Shown here: positions 42,181-51,460 of the stretch, piece by piece
Position numbering within the stretch: position 1 is the first letter of the stretch
Layout of the letters: the number at the start of each line of letters is the position of its first letter
Assembly (NCBI RefSeq): GCF_004799755.1
Contig: NZ_SLUB01000013.1
Span: forward strand, 27,491-91,490
Direction of reading: 5' to 3'
Length of the DNA stretch: 64,000 bases
DNA from: Bacillus timonensis
Lineage (GTDB): Bacteria; Bacillota; Bacilli; Bacillales; Bacillaceae_L
Program-made: the position numbers and the translations under genes
Notes under the pieces: model-generated
What the model was told of the DNA's origin: nothing
What the model saw: the letters and a program-made list of their open reading frames with translations, nothing else
The model's database searches: none

Positions 42181-43197
42181 ATGGGGGATAAAATTATCGA
42201 GGTGAAGGGGCTCCGTACCTCTTTCTTTACTGATGAAGGGGAAATACCAGCAGTTGACGATGTTGATTTTCATATAAACGAAGGAGAAATTTTGGGAGTA
42301 GTCGGAGAATCAGGATGCGGAAAGAGTGTCACATCGTTATCCATAATGGGACTAGTTCCAACTCCTCCTGGAAAGATTGTGGGAGGCGAAATTGTTTTTA
42401 ATGGTGAAAATCTTGTTCATTTCTCTGAGAAAAGGATGCGCCAAATTAGAGGGAACGACATTGCAATGATCTTCCAGGAACCGATGACATCTCTCAATCC
42501 TCTGTTTACGATTGGGGATCAAATGGTAGAGGGAATCAAGATTCATATGAAATGGGATAAGAAAAAAGCACGAGCAAGGGCAATTGAAATCATGAAACGG
42601 GTCGGTCTTCCACGTGCAGAAGAATTAATGAACGATTACCCACACCAACTTTCAGGGGGGATGCGGCAAAGAGTAATGATTGCAATGGCTATGGCCTGTA
42701 ATCCAAAACTATTAATTGCCGATGAGCCTACGACAGCTTTAGACGTCACGATCCAATCCCAGATTTTAAAGCTGATGAAAAAATTAAACGATGAAATGAA
42801 TACGGCGATCATGTTGATCACCCATGATTTAGGTGTGGTTGCGCAAATTTGCGAGCGAGTCGTTGTTATGTATGCCGGAAAGATTGTAGAAGAAGGGAAA
42901 GTCTCGTCCATTTTTAAAAATCCTAAGCATCCATATACGAAAGGCTTATTAAAATCAGTACCCGACATCCGCAATAAAAATGAGCGACTTTATTCCATTC
43001 CGGGGAATGTGCCAAAGCCAGGTTCCATTAAACAGGGGTGTCGATTCGCAGAACGCTGTGAGTATGCGTTTGATAGCTGCTTTATAAATAATCCTGAGCT
43101 TTACAATGTCGATGATAACGGGCACCGTGTTCGTTGTTTTTTACAGGTTGGAGAGGAGGAAAGCAATCATGACACAACCTTTACTACAAGTCCATAA
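42181..43197 (+). CDS. oppD: oligopeptide ABC transporter ATPase OppD
   Basis: Start at ATG 42181, five bases after AGGTGG. The 338-residue ATPase shows Walker A GESGCGKS near residue 42, signature LSGGMRQR near 157 and Walker B LLIADEPTTALD. The C-terminal oligopeptide-transport extension has Cys-rich KQGCRFAERCEYAFDSC (about 285-302), the Fe-S-type motif of OppD/DppD. It overlaps the oppF start by 29 bases. It energises dipeptide or oligopeptide import. The gene set is absent from this place in the B. subtilis order. Confidence 0.93.
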   Translation: MGDKIIEVKGLRTSFFTDEGEIPAVDDVDFHINEGEILGVVGESGCGKSVTSLSIMGLVPTPPGKIVGGEIVFNGENLVHFSEKRMRQIRGNDIAMIFQEPMTSLNPLFTIGDQMVEGIKIHMKWDKKKARARAIEIMKRVGLPRAEELMNDYPHQLSGGMRQRVMIAMAMACNPKLLIADEPTTALDVTIQSQILKLMKKLNDEMNTAIMLITHDLGVVAQICERVVVMYAGKIVEEGKVSSIFKNPKHPYTKGLLKSVPDIRNKNERLYSIPGNVPKPGSIKQGCRFAERCEYAFDSCFINNPELYNVDDNGHRVRCFLQVGEEESNHDTTFTTSP

Positions 43198-44134
43198 CTT
43201 AAAAAAGTATTTTCCAATCCAGGGAGGCGTGTTTGGAAAGAAGATAGGAGACGTAAAGGCGGTTGACGGGCTTTCCTTTTTTGTGAATAAGGGTGAAACA
43301 TTAGGAATCGTTGGGGAAAGTGGATGTGGAAAATCCACAACGGGACGACTGATTTTACGGCTTTTGGAACCAACAGAAGGCCAGGTTCTTTTTAATGAGA
43401 AGGATGTTACGAATCTAACAAAACCTGAGATGAGAAAGCTAAGGCGTGATATGCAAATCATTTTTCAGGACCCATATGCGTCCCTTAATCCTAGACATAC
43501 AGTCGAAAAAATACTAGAGGAACCCCTGATTGTTCATGGGATTGGCGACAAAAAGGAAAGAAAACGCAGAGTACGAGAAATGCTAGAGGTTGTCGGTTTA
43601 AGTAGTTATCATGCGAAGCGCTATCCGCACCAATTTAGCGGAGGTCAGCGTCAACGCATTGGGATTGCAAAGGCGTTAATGACCAATCCATCTCTAATTA
43701 TTGCAGATGAGCCTGTTTCTGCACTCGATGTCTCGATTCAATCACAGGTATTAAACCTCATGGAAGATTTACAGGAGAAATATGGCTTGACCTATATATT
43801 TATTGCACATGATTTAGGGGTAGTCCGGCATATAAGTGATAGAGTGGGTGTGATGTATTTAGGAAGAATCATAGAATTGACAGAAAGCGAAAAGCTGTAT
43901 AATAAACCTCTTCATCCATACACAGAAGCATTATTGGAAGCGGTACCAATTCCGGACCCAGAATATAAAAAAGAGACAGCAGGCATTACCGGAGAGATAC
44001 CAAGTCCCTCCAATCCACCTGCAGGTTGTGCGTTTCACACAAGATGCCGGAGCTGCATGGAGATTTGCAAAACGACACGTCCAGAGTTTAAGGAAGTGGA
44101 AGACGGTCATTATGTTGCTTGTCATCTCTATTAA
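43169..44134 (+). CDS. oppF: oligopeptide ABC transporter ATPase OppF
   Basis: Start at ATG 43169, after GAGAGGAGGAAAG; the open frame extends upstream inside oppD. The 321-residue partner ATPase has Walker A GESGCGKST, signature FSGGQRQR, Walker B LIIADEPVSALD and the C-terminal Cys motif CAFHTRCRSCMEIC. OppD and OppF act as a heterodimer on the OppBC channel. The overlap with oppD couples their translation. Confidence 0.93.
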   Translation: MTQPLLQVHNLKKYFPIQGGVFGKKIGDVKAVDGLSFFVNKGETLGIVGESGCGKSTTGRLILRLLEPTEGQVLFNEKDVTNLTKPEMRKLRRDMQIIFQDPYASLNPRHTVEKILEEPLIVHGIGDKKERKRRVREMLEVVGLSSYHAKRYPHQFSGGQRQRIGIAKALMTNPSLIIADEPVSALDVSIQSQVLNLMEDLQEKYGLTYIFIAHDLGVVRHISDRVGVMYLGRIIELTESEKLYNKPLHPYTEALLEAVPIPDPEYKKETAGITGEIPSPSNPPAGCAFHTRCRSCMEICKTTRPEFKEVEDGHYVACHLY

Positions 44135-44200
44135 TAGACGTTTCTTAATGGAGCGACTCGCAACAATCATGATAAAAAATAAAGCTTTTAAGGGGGAATT

Positions 44201-45838
44201 TTGTTGTTTAAGAGAAAAGGGGTATTACTCTCGTTTCTATTCCTACTCCTAGTGTCAACAGCCTTAGTCGGCTGTAATGGAGGAAGTGAAAAAGGAAATG
44301 AAAGTCCGAATGAGGGAGAAAAGCCAACAGGAGAAACACCATCAGCAGAGGTACAAACTGAGCTTGTATTCGGGCGCGGTGGGGACTCGGTGTCTTTAGA
44401 TCCGATTACAACAACAGAAGGGGAAACTTTTAAGGTTACAGTGAATATTTTTGAAACGTTAATTAATTATGGAGAGCAAGATACAACCTTACAACCAGGT
44501 CTGGCAACAGAATGGACACCTTCCGACGATGGTCTTGAATATACATTGAAACTGCGTGAGGGCGTTAAGTTCCATGATGGAACGGATTTTAATGCGGACG
44601 CAGTTGTAAAGAACTTCGAGCGTTGGATGAATGGAGATGCCGATCAATTCCCTTACTACACCATGTTTGGTGGTTTTAAAGGAGATGAAGGCCACGTAAT
44701 TAAAGAGGTAGTAGCAGAAGATGATTTTACGGTAAAATTCACGCTAAATCGTCCGCAAGCACCTTTCTTAAAGAACTTAGCGATGTCTCCATTTGGTATA
44801 GCGAGTCCGGATGCGCTTGAGAAGTATGGGGATGATTTTATGAAGAACCCAGTAGGTACGGGTCCTTTCAAATTTGTCGAATGGAAAGAAAACGACAGAA
44901 TTACGTTAGAAAAGAATCCAGATTATTGGATGGAAGGCTATCCGAAGTTAGAAAAAATCATTTTTAGATCAATTCCAGAAAACTCTGCACGTTTAAATGC
45001 ATTGCTTGCTGGCGAAATCGATTTAATGGATGGAGTAAACCCATCTGATCTTGAACAAATTCAGGGAAATCCGGATCTTCAAACATTTGAACGTCCTTCT
45101 ATGAACGTGGGATATTTAGGTTTTACGGTTAATAGACCTCCATTCGATAATAAACTTGTTCGTCAAGCACTGAACCACGCGATTGATAAAGAAGGAATTA
45201 TTGAAGCATTTTATGGTGGACTTGCAGAGCCGGCAAAAAATCCACTTCCACCAGCATTAGAAGGCTACAATGATGAGATTGAACCATATCCTTATGATCT
45301 AGATAAGGCGAAGGAGTTATTAGCTGAGGCAGGTTTCCCTGATGGATTTGAAATGGATCTATGGGCAATGCCGGTACCTCGTCCATATATGCCTGATGGA
45401 ATGAAAGTAGCAGAAGTCATCCAATCCAGCTTTGCAGAGATTGGTGTGAAAGCGGAAATTAAAACGGTTGACTGGGGGACGTATTTAGAGCAAGCGGTTA
45501 AAGGTGAATTTGATGCTTATATGCTTGGTTGGACTGGGGACAATGGGGATCCTGATAACTTTATATACACCTTATTGGATAAGGACAGCATCGGAAGCAA
45601 TAACTATTCATTTTACAGCAATGATGAGCTTCACGACATTTTAATCGAAGCTCAAACCATTCCTGATCAAGAGCAACGTAATGAACTATACAAAAAAGCA
45701 CAGGAAATCATCCATGAGGACTCTCCATGGGCGCCACTTGTTCACTCAACACCATTATTGGCTGGAAAGAAGAATCTTAAAGGATTACTTCCACACCCAA
45801 CTGGATCAGATATTTTAACGAAGGTTGAGTTCGAATAA
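44201..45838 (+). CDS. oppA: oligopeptide/dipeptide-binding lipoprotein (SBP_bac_5)
   Basis: The start is TTG 44201 or TTG 44204, after AAGGGGGAA; no ATG fits. The signal peptide KRKGVLLSFLFLLLVSTA ends in the lipobox LVGC (Cys near residue 25). The mature part of the 545-residue protein has the SBP_bac_5 signature LATEWTPSDDGLEYTLKLREGVKFHDGTDFNADAV (about 100-135) and AFYGGLAEPAKNPLP. It is the extracellular receptor for peptides. A hairpin follows, between this gene and oppB, which can raise the amount of receptor over permease. Confidence 0.94.
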   Translation: MLFKRKGVLLSFLFLLLVSTALVGCNGGSEKGNESPNEGEKPTGETPSAEVQTELVFGRGGDSVSLDPITTTEGETFKVTVNIFETLINYGEQDTTLQPGLATEWTPSDDGLEYTLKLREGVKFHDGTDFNADAVVKNFERWMNGDADQFPYYTMFGGFKGDEGHVIKEVVAEDDFTVKFTLNRPQAPFLKNLAMSPFGIASPDALEKYGDDFMKNPVGTGPFKFVEWKENDRITLEKNPDYWMEGYPKLEKIIFRSIPENSARLNALLAGEIDLMDGVNPSDLEQIQGNPDLQTFERPSMNVGYLGFTVNRPPFDNKLVRQALNHAIDKEGIIEAFYGGLAEPAKNPLPPALEGYNDEIEPYPYDLDKAKELLAEAGFPDGFEMDLWAMPVPRPYMPDGMKVAEVIQSSFAEIGVKAEIKTVDWGTYLEQAVKGEFDAYMLGWTGDNGDPDNFIYTLLDKDSIGSNNYSFYSNDELHDILIEAQTIPDQEQRNELYKKAQEIIHEDSPWAPLVHSTPLLAGKKNLKGLLPHPTGSDILTKVEFE

Positions 45839-45860
45839 GAAATTGAGGGTTTGTGACATG

Positions 45861-45890
45861 TCAAAGGGGAGTTTCATTACTCCTCTTTGG
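45861..45890 (+). other. hairpin between oppA and oppB (attenuator-like)
   Basis: CAAAGGGGAGT and ACTCCTCTTTG form a near-perfect stem around TTCATT; TGTCTATTTTT follows. It could partially terminate transcription or protect the oppA 3' end. Confidence 0.65.
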
Positions 45891-45922
45891 TGTCTATTTT
45901 TCAAACAAAAGGGGTGATAACC

Positions 45923-46927
45923 TTGTTCACATATACGCTTAGAAGAATCGGAATGGTCATCCCAGTGTTGATTGGCATGACACTTGTAGTCTTTTCCATT
46001 ATTCACCTAATCCCTGGAAATCCGGCACAAATCATGCTTGGCCAGCGCGCTACAGCGGAATCCATTGCCGCATTAACCACAAAACTGGGACTGGATCAAC
46101 CGTTGTACATTCAATATTTCGAGTATATAAAGGGGCTTTTGACTGGTGATTTAGGGGAATCCATCCGGACCAAGACAGCTATAAGTGCAGAGATTTGGCC
46201 ATATCTCGCAGCTACAATTGAGTTAACCATTGTTGCGATGATTATTGCAATTGTAATAGGCGTTAACGCAGGTATCATAAGTGCTTGGTTTCAAAATTCA
46301 TGGTTCGATTACATTGCAATGGTCCTCGCTTTAATTGGTGTGTCCATGCCTATTTTTTGGTTAGGTTTAATGGAGCAATGGGCGTTTGCACTGCAACTAG
46401 ATTTACTGCCAACGACGGGCAGGGAAAATGTGCGTGACCCGGTTGACTCGGTCACAAGCCTTTATTTAATTGATACATTACTAAACGGGAGAACCGACCA
46501 ATTTGTAACTGTTTTAAAGCATTTAATACTCCCAAGTTTTGCGCTAGCCACTATTCCAATGGCAATAATTGCACGGATCACTCGCTCAAGCATGCTTGAA
46601 GTCATGCGGTCAGACTTTGTACGAACAGCACGTGCAAAGGGAGTGAAGATGTTCTGGGTTGTGTACAAGCACTCTTTGAAAAATGCAGTTATCCCTGTTT
46701 TAACGGTCATCGGTTTGCAAACCGGTTTATTGCTTGGAGGAGCGATCCTAACGGAAACCATTTTTGGCTGGCCTGGAATTGGAAGGTATATTTATGAAGC
46801 TATTAATTACCGCGACTACCCGGTGATTCAGTCAGGGATTTTAGTGGTTGCGACCTTCTTTGTTTTTATTAATTTAATCGTTGACCTTTTATATGCGGTG
46901 ATAGATCCGCGAATTAAATATCGCTAG
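45923..46927 (+). CDS. oppB: oligopeptide ABC transporter permease OppB
   Basis: Start at TTG 45923, six bases after AGGGGTG, giving MFTYTLRRIGMVIPV, the usual start; an earlier in-frame TTG has no ribosome site. The 334-residue protein has six membrane helices, with HLIPGNPAQIMLG near residue 30 and the EAA loop VRTARAKGVKMFWVVYKHSLKNAVIPVLT near 235. It forms the channel with OppC. Confidence 0.93.
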   Translation: MFTYTLRRIGMVIPVLIGMTLVVFSIIHLIPGNPAQIMLGQRATAESIAALTTKLGLDQPLYIQYFEYIKGLLTGDLGESIRTKTAISAEIWPYLAATIELTIVAMIIAIVIGVNAGIISAWFQNSWFDYIAMVLALIGVSMPIFWLGLMEQWAFALQLDLLPTTGRENVRDPVDSVTSLYLIDTLLNGRTDQFVTVLKHLILPSFALATIPMAIIARITRSSMLEVMRSDFVRTARAKGVKMFWVVYKHSLKNAVIPVLTVIGLQTGLLLGGAILTETIFGWPGIGRYIYEAINYRDYPVIQSGILVVATFFVFINLIVDLLYAVIDPRIKYR

Positions 46928-46942
46928 GAAGGGGGGGAGAAG

Positions 46943-47833
46943 ATGGCAGAGTTAGCACAATCAGACCTACCTTTGAAAAAAAGGGATGAGGCTGTGTCTC
47001 CATGGAAGGAAGCGTGGCGAAGCTTTTGTAAAAATAAATTAGCCCTTGTTGGGACTTGTATTGTTTTTTTATTTATCATTCTTGCCATTTTTGCACCGCT
47101 CATCGCTCCTCAGGGGATTGATGATAAAAACTTGGCTAATCGCCTACAGCCGCCATCCAGTGAACATTGGCTTGGAACCGATGATTTTGGAAGGGATATC
47201 TTATCAAGAATCATCTATGGAGCGCGAATTTCATTGCGGGTTGGATTTTTTGCGGTATTAGGTTCAGCCATTGTTGGAAGCTTGCTCGGCATTCTTGCAG
47301 GATATTACGGTCGCTGGGTAGATAACTTAATTAGCCGTGTGTTTGATATTTTACTCGCATTTCCAAGTATCTTACTAGCACTTGCCATTGTTGCGATTCT
47401 TGGACCATCTCTGCGCAATGCGTTAATTGCTATTGCGATCATTAATGTGCCAAACTTCGGAAGATTGATTCGATCGAGGGTGCTAAGTGTCAAAGAAGAA
47501 GAATATATTACCGCGGCCCGGGCCGTAGGAATGAAAGATCGGAGAATTTTATTTCAACATATCTTGCCAAATAGTATGGCGCCGATTATCGTCCAGGCAT
47601 CCCTGGCAATTGCAACAGCCATTATTGAAGCAGCCGCACTTGGCTTTCTAGGAATGGGAGCACAGCCACCAAATCCCGAATGGGGGAAGATGCTTGCGGA
47701 TTCAAAGAATTACCTAACCCAGGCCCCGTGGACGATGATTTTTCCGGGAATCGCCATCATGCTAACCGTGCTTGGATTTAATTTAATGGGTGACGGGTTA
47801 CGGGATGCACTAGATCCGAAAATGAAGCAATAG
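46943..47833 (+). CDS. oppC: oligopeptide ABC transporter permease OppC
   Basis: The 296-residue second permease begins with an N-terminal tail (SPWKEAWRSFCKNKLALVGT) before the first helix, then HWLGTDDFGRDILSRIIYGARISL near residue 73, typical of OppC. The EAA loop YITAARAVGMKDRRILFQHILPN lies near 190. GGAAGGGGGGGAGAAG precedes the ATG. It is the last gene of the opp operon, in the order D-F-A-B-C. Confidence 0.93.
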   Translation: MAELAQSDLPLKKRDEAVSPWKEAWRSFCKNKLALVGTCIVFLFIILAIFAPLIAPQGIDDKNLANRLQPPSSEHWLGTDDFGRDILSRIIYGARISLRVGFFAVLGSAIVGSLLGILAGYYGRWVDNLISRVFDILLAFPSILLALAIVAILGPSLRNALIAIAIINVPNFGRLIRSRVLSVKEEEYITAARAVGMKDRRILFQHILPNSMAPIIVQASLAIATAIIEAAALGFLGMGAQPPNPEWGKMLADSKNYLTQAPWTMIFPGIAIMLTVLGFNLMGDGLRDALDPKMKQ

Positions 47834-47867
47834 AAAAACAGCTAACTCGTGTTAGCTGTTTTTATTT
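47833..47867. terminator. bidirectional terminator between oppC and ygaE
   Basis: AAAAACAGCTAAC and GTTAGCTGTTTTT form a perfect stem, with T-runs on both strands. Confidence 0.9.
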
Positions 47868-48931
47868 GCTTCCTCCACAATCACTTCGTTGTGGAAACTT
47901 TGAAAGCTATCTACCAACGTATCCAATCGCTCGAGTTGTTCCGAGTATTCGAAGATGGCTGAAACGAGTGTCATCAAATGGTACCAGGCTTCTTCATGTT
48001 CTTCATCGCCTGGTCGGTGTTGCGCGAACAATGTATCAATTACTTTTTTTCGATCGAATGAAAAATCCTCCATTAACTCATCAGGAGCCTGAACCTTCAC
48101 CTTACCCACAAATTTTAACAAGATTTGCTCATGAAAATGGAGGAGATCATCGATTTCTTTTACGAATAATTGTTGAAACGGAATCGGCAATTCCTGCAGT
48201 TCATTTTCATGTCTGTGCAATTTTTTAAGTGTATCCAACGCTCGATTTGTGCAAGTAATCATTTGTCGGAACAAAACAAGCTTTCTAGACTTTTCATATT
48301 CCACTTTTTTAAAATAATTCCGTTCTTCTTTATAAAGGAGAAAGAGCTGATCAATTTGAATGATGTTTTCTTTAATTTTATCGATATCATCTTTTAATGT
48401 ATTATACTCAGAAGCATGCCTTGTACTGACTCGCACCCATTTAAAGATTTCTTCACATTGCTCGACAATTGCGTCATATAGTTTTTTCTCATATTTTGGT
48501 GGGAGAAAAACGAGATTGACGACAAATGCAGATAGGATACCCAGTAAAATGGAGAGGAATCTTAAACTGGCAAACTGAACGAACTGTTCGCTCGGACTTT
48601 CCATAATCGCGATCACCGTTACGATCGCAACTGAGATAGTTTTTTCCATTTTAAACCTAAGGTTAATTGCGATAACAAGAACGACGGTAAGTCCGATGAT
48701 AAATGCATTATTGCCAAAATATAATCCAAATAAAACGGCAAAAATCGCGCCAATAACATTTGCTTGAACCTGTTCAATCACCGTTAAATAAGACCGGTAA
48801 ATTGAAGGCTGAATCGCAAAAACAGCAGCAATCCCGGCAAATACTGGCGAAGGCAACTCCAAAAGCTTCGCTAACATTAATGCAAGTGTGATGGCAATTC
48901 CCGTTTTTAGCATGCGGGCACCAAATTTCAT
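47852..48931 (-). CDS. ygaE: aromatic acid exporter-family (ArAE) membrane protein, YgaE-like
   Basis: A 359-residue protein with about six membrane helices in residues 10-170 and a long cytoplasmic helical tail (residues 175-355). It begins MKFGARMLKTGIAITLALML and has AVFAIQPSIYRSYLTVIEQVQANVIGA near residue 37, the ArAE_1/UPF0421 signature of B. subtilis YgaE and YqjA. Family members are thought to export aromatic acids or help lower their toxicity. It sits between ygaD (with opp inserted) and gsaB as in B. subtilis. Confidence 0.86.
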   Translation of the reverse strand: MKFGARMLKTGIAITLALMLAKLLELPSPVFAGIAAVFAIQPSIYRSYLTVIEQVQANVIGAIFAVLFGLYFGNNAFIIGLTVVLVIAINLRFKMEKTISVAIVTVIAIMESPSEQFVQFASLRFLSILLGILSAFVVNLVFLPPKYEKKLYDAIVEQCEEIFKWVRVSTRHASEYNTLKDDIDKIKENIIQIDQLFLLYKEERNYFKKVEYEKSRKLVLFRQMITCTNRALDTLKKLHRHENELQELPIPFQQLFVKEIDDLLHFHEQILLKFVGKVKVQAPDELMEDFSFDRKKVIDTLFAQHRPGDEEHEEAWYHLMTLVSAIFEYSEQLERLDTLVDSFQSFHNEVIVEEANKNS

Positions 48932-49059
48932 TTTTTCGAATCCTTTCTATAAAAAAGCTGTTTTCTTATACTTAGCTTTTTCTGCATAATCTAAACCAAT
49001 ACAGTATCATACAATGATTTTATGCGTATAGCAAGGGAAACATGTCCTAGTTGAAAGGT

Positions 49060-49290
49060 GGATAAAGAAGCAAATATTGAAATGGAGAAGCAAATCGGTT
49101 GACTGGGACGCAAATATTGAGAGAAAGACGCAAATCCGTGGTCCGAGACGCAAACAACTCGTGGAAAGCGCAAATATCAAAAATAAAGCGCAATTCCCAA
49201 GAATAACGCGCAAATATCAAAACTAAAGCGCAATTCCCACTCGCTAAAGCGCAATTCCCCGAAACTAAAGCGCAATTCCCGACGATATCA
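49060..49290. repeat. degenerate 20-bp tandem repeat array (about eleven units)
   Basis: GCAAAT or GCAATT recurs about every 20 bases, from AGAAGCAAATATTGAAATGG to AAAGCGCAATTCCC. Two unit forms alternate in the second half (AGCGCAAATATC and AGCGCAATTCCC). It fills the ygaE-gsaB gap, 48932-49341, in which I see no gene. Confidence 0.85.
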
Positions 49291-49341
49291 ACACTCCAAA
49301 ATTAAAAAGAACCTGCCACCAGGCAGGTTCTGCAACTCATT

Positions 49342-50628
49342 TTAAAGATTCTTAAACGCATATTCGACTGCTTTTAATGTTTCCTCAATATCTTCTTCCG
49401 TATGGGCAATGGTGAGGAACCATGCTTCATATTTGGAAGGGGCCAGGTTAATGCCTTGGCTCAGCATCAATTTAAAGAAGCGGCCAAACATTTCTCCGTC
49501 TGTATTCTCAGCTTGCTCATAGTTTTCAACTTTTTCCTCTGTAAAGAAAACAGTGAATGCACCTTTTAATCGATTAATTGTAATTGGCACATTGTAGGTA
49601 GCAGCAGATTTAAGAATTCCTTCTTCAAGTATCGCACCTAGTTGATCTAGTTTTTCGTACAAGCCTTCTTCTTGAAGGACTTCGAGACACGCGATTCCTG
49701 AAAGCATGGATGCGGGGTTTCCAGCCATCGTACCAGCTTGATAGGCAGGGCCTAGTGGGGCAACCTGTTCCATGATTTCCTTTTTCCCACCGTATGCACC
49801 AATTGGGAGTCCACCGCCAATAATTTTTCCAAGCGCAGTTAAGTCAGGTGTAATCCCTAATAGATTTTGAGCACCACCATACATAAAGCGGAACGCTGTA
49901 ATGACTTCATCAAAAATAACGAGTGCACCAGCCTCATGGGAAAGCTCAAGTACTTGCTCTAAAAAGCCTTCCTTCGGTTCCACGATACCAAAGTTCCCAA
50001 CGATTGGTTCAACAAGAACGCCCGCGATTTCTGAGCCCCATTTAGCAAGGGCTTCTTTAAATGGTTCGATGTCATTGAATGGAACAGTGATTACCTCTTG
50101 GGCGATGCTCTTTGGAACACCGGCAGAATCAGGAGTTCCAAGTGTTGAAGGACCTGAACCTGCAGCAACTAGTACAAGGTCGGAATGCCCATGATAGCAG
50201 CCAGCAAATTTGATGATCTTTGTTCGATTTGTATAAGCACGAGCGACACGAATTGTCGTCATCACTGCTTCCGTTCCAGAGTTGACAAAACGTACTTTGT
50301 CCATTCCCGGGATAGCTTCCTTCAGCATCTTTGCAAACTTCACTTCATGTGGTGTTGGAGTTCCGTATAAAACACCAGTTTCAGCAGCTTTTGTAATCGC
50401 CTCTGTAATATGTGGGTGAGCATGACCTGTAATGATTGGACCATACGCAGCAAGATAATCTATGTATTTATTTCCGTCTACATCCCAAAAATAAGCGCCT
50501 TTTGCACGTTCCATCGCCACTGGTGCACCACCGCCAACCGCTTTATACGAACGTGATGGACTATTTACACCTCCGACGATATGTTCCAGTGCTTCACTGT
50601 ATAGTTCTTCTGATTTTAAATGATTCAT
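49342..50628 (-). CDS. gsaB: glutamate-1-semialdehyde 2,1-aminomutase
   Basis: The 428-residue PLP enzyme converts glutamate-1-semialdehyde to 5-aminolevulinate for tetrapyrrole synthesis. Motifs: [14 protein letters not shown] near residue 63, [21 protein letters not shown] near 117 (PLP phosphate contact), [13 protein letters not shown] near 240 and the PLP Lys in [19 protein letters not shown] near 266. Its position next to ygaE and bcp, and absence of other hem genes, match gsaB rather than hemL. GGAGG precedes the ATG. Confidence 0.95.
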   Translation of the reverse strand: MNHLKSEELYSEALEHIVGGVNSPSRSYKAVGGGAPVAMERAKGAYFWDVDGNKYIDYLAAYGPIITGHAHPHITEAITKAAETGVLYGTPTPHEVKFAKMLKEAIPGMDKVRFVNSGTEAVMTTIRVARAYTNRTKIIKFAGCYHGHSDLVLVAAGSGPSTLGTPDSAGVPKSIAQEVITVPFNDIEPFKEALAKWGSEIAGVLVEPIVGNFGIVEPKEGFLEQVLELSHEAGALVIFDEVITAFRFMYGGAQNLLGITPDLTALGKIIGGGLPIGAYGGKKEIMEQVAPLGPAYQAGTMAGNPASMLSGIACLEVLQEEGLYEKLDQLGAILEEGILKSAATYNVPITINRLKGAFTVFFTEEKVENYEQAENTDGEMFGRFFKLMLSQGINLAPSKYEAWFLTIAHTEEDIEETLKAVEYAFKNL

Positions 50629-50765
50629 CTATTTTAATCCTCCTAGCTTTGACTCAACGTATCTATTTTAGCACTAATTTGAATTGGAACAAATCCAGTT
50701 TATTTGTATATCTATTCGAAATTATGTAACCTATTCTTAATAGGAAAAAAACAGGAGGTAAAAAG

Positions 50766-51236
50766 ATGACAATTGAAGTTGGAAAAAAAGCACCTGAGTT
50801 TACTGCAACGGCGAGCAACGGAGAAACCGTTTCATTAGCAGATTTTAAAGGGAAGAATGTAGTCCTGTATTTTTATCCAAAAGATATGACACCAGGATGT
50901 ACAACAGAGGCTTGTGATTTCAGAGACGCACACGAAAGCTTTGGTGGGCTTGATACTGTCATACTAGGTGTTAGCACGGATTCACTTGATCGCCATAAAA
51001 AATTCATCGACAAATATGATCTGCCATTTTTATTACTAGTAGATGAAGAGCATGAAGTAGCCGAAAAATATGAGGTTTGGAAGTTAAAGAAAAACTTCGG
51101 CAAGGAATACATGGGGATTGAGCGCTCAACCTTCATCATTGATAAAGAAGGAAATCTCGTAAAAGAATGGCGTAAAGTTTCCGTTAAAGGTCATGTTGAG
51201 GAAGCACTCGCATACATAAAGGAAAATCTATCTTAA
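50766..51236 (+). CDS. bcp: thioredoxin-dependent thiol peroxidase (Bcp, YgaF)
   Basis: A 156-residue peroxiredoxin of the Bcp/PrxQ class. The peroxidatic Cys is in DMTPGCTTEACDFRD (residues 40-54), with a second Cys five residues on as candidate resolving residue. Other motifs are LADFKGKNVVLYFYPK and RSTFIIDKEGNLVKEW. It reduces hydroperoxides using thioredoxin. AGGAGGTAAAAAG precedes the ATG. It is divergent from gsaB and lies upstream of the perR locus, with the inserted iron, regulator and dehydrogenase genes between. Confidence 0.95.
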   Translation: MTIEVGKKAPEFTATASNGETVSLADFKGKNVVLYFYPKDMTPGCTTEACDFRDAHESFGGLDTVILGVSTDSLDRHKKFIDKYDLPFLLLVDEEHEVAEKYEVWKLKKNFGKEYMGIERSTFIIDKEGNLVKEWRKVSVKGHVEEALAYIKENLS

Positions 51237-51320
51237 TTTATGAAGTTTTTGTGAAAATGCTTCCGACACCTCACCGGGGTATCGCTAGAAGGCAAGTGGG
51301 GACAGCGTTTCGTAACGTTA

Positions 51321-51352
51321 CGGGTGGCTTAATTGGAGCCACTCGTTTTCCT
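51321..51352 (+). terminator. terminator after bcp
   Basis: CGGGTGGCT and AGCCACTCG pair (one G-T) around a seven-base loop, with TTTTCC after. The perfect palindrome CGTAACGTTACG (51311-51322) abuts it. Confidence 0.75.
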
Positions 51353-51404
51353 ATTTGATGGTTGATTTTACAATATTCTTTACTTATAATGAAGTTATTA
51401 GTAA

Positions 51405-51419
51405 TGATAATCGTTTTCA
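51405..51419 (+). promoter_or_regulatory. Fur box upstream of the siderophore importer
   Basis: TGATAAT-C-GTTTTCA matches the 7-1-7 Fur consensus TGATAATNATTATCA at 13 of 15 positions. It lies 42 bases before the first permease gene, so the operon should be induced by iron starvation. Confidence 0.82.
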
Positions 51420-51460
51420 ATTATATTACTAAGAAAATACATGTTTACGAGGATTTTTAA

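Noticed and set aside
47866..48228. Plus-strand open frame of 120 codons
   Set aside because: It is antisense to the ygaE-like gene, with no ribosome site or family pattern.
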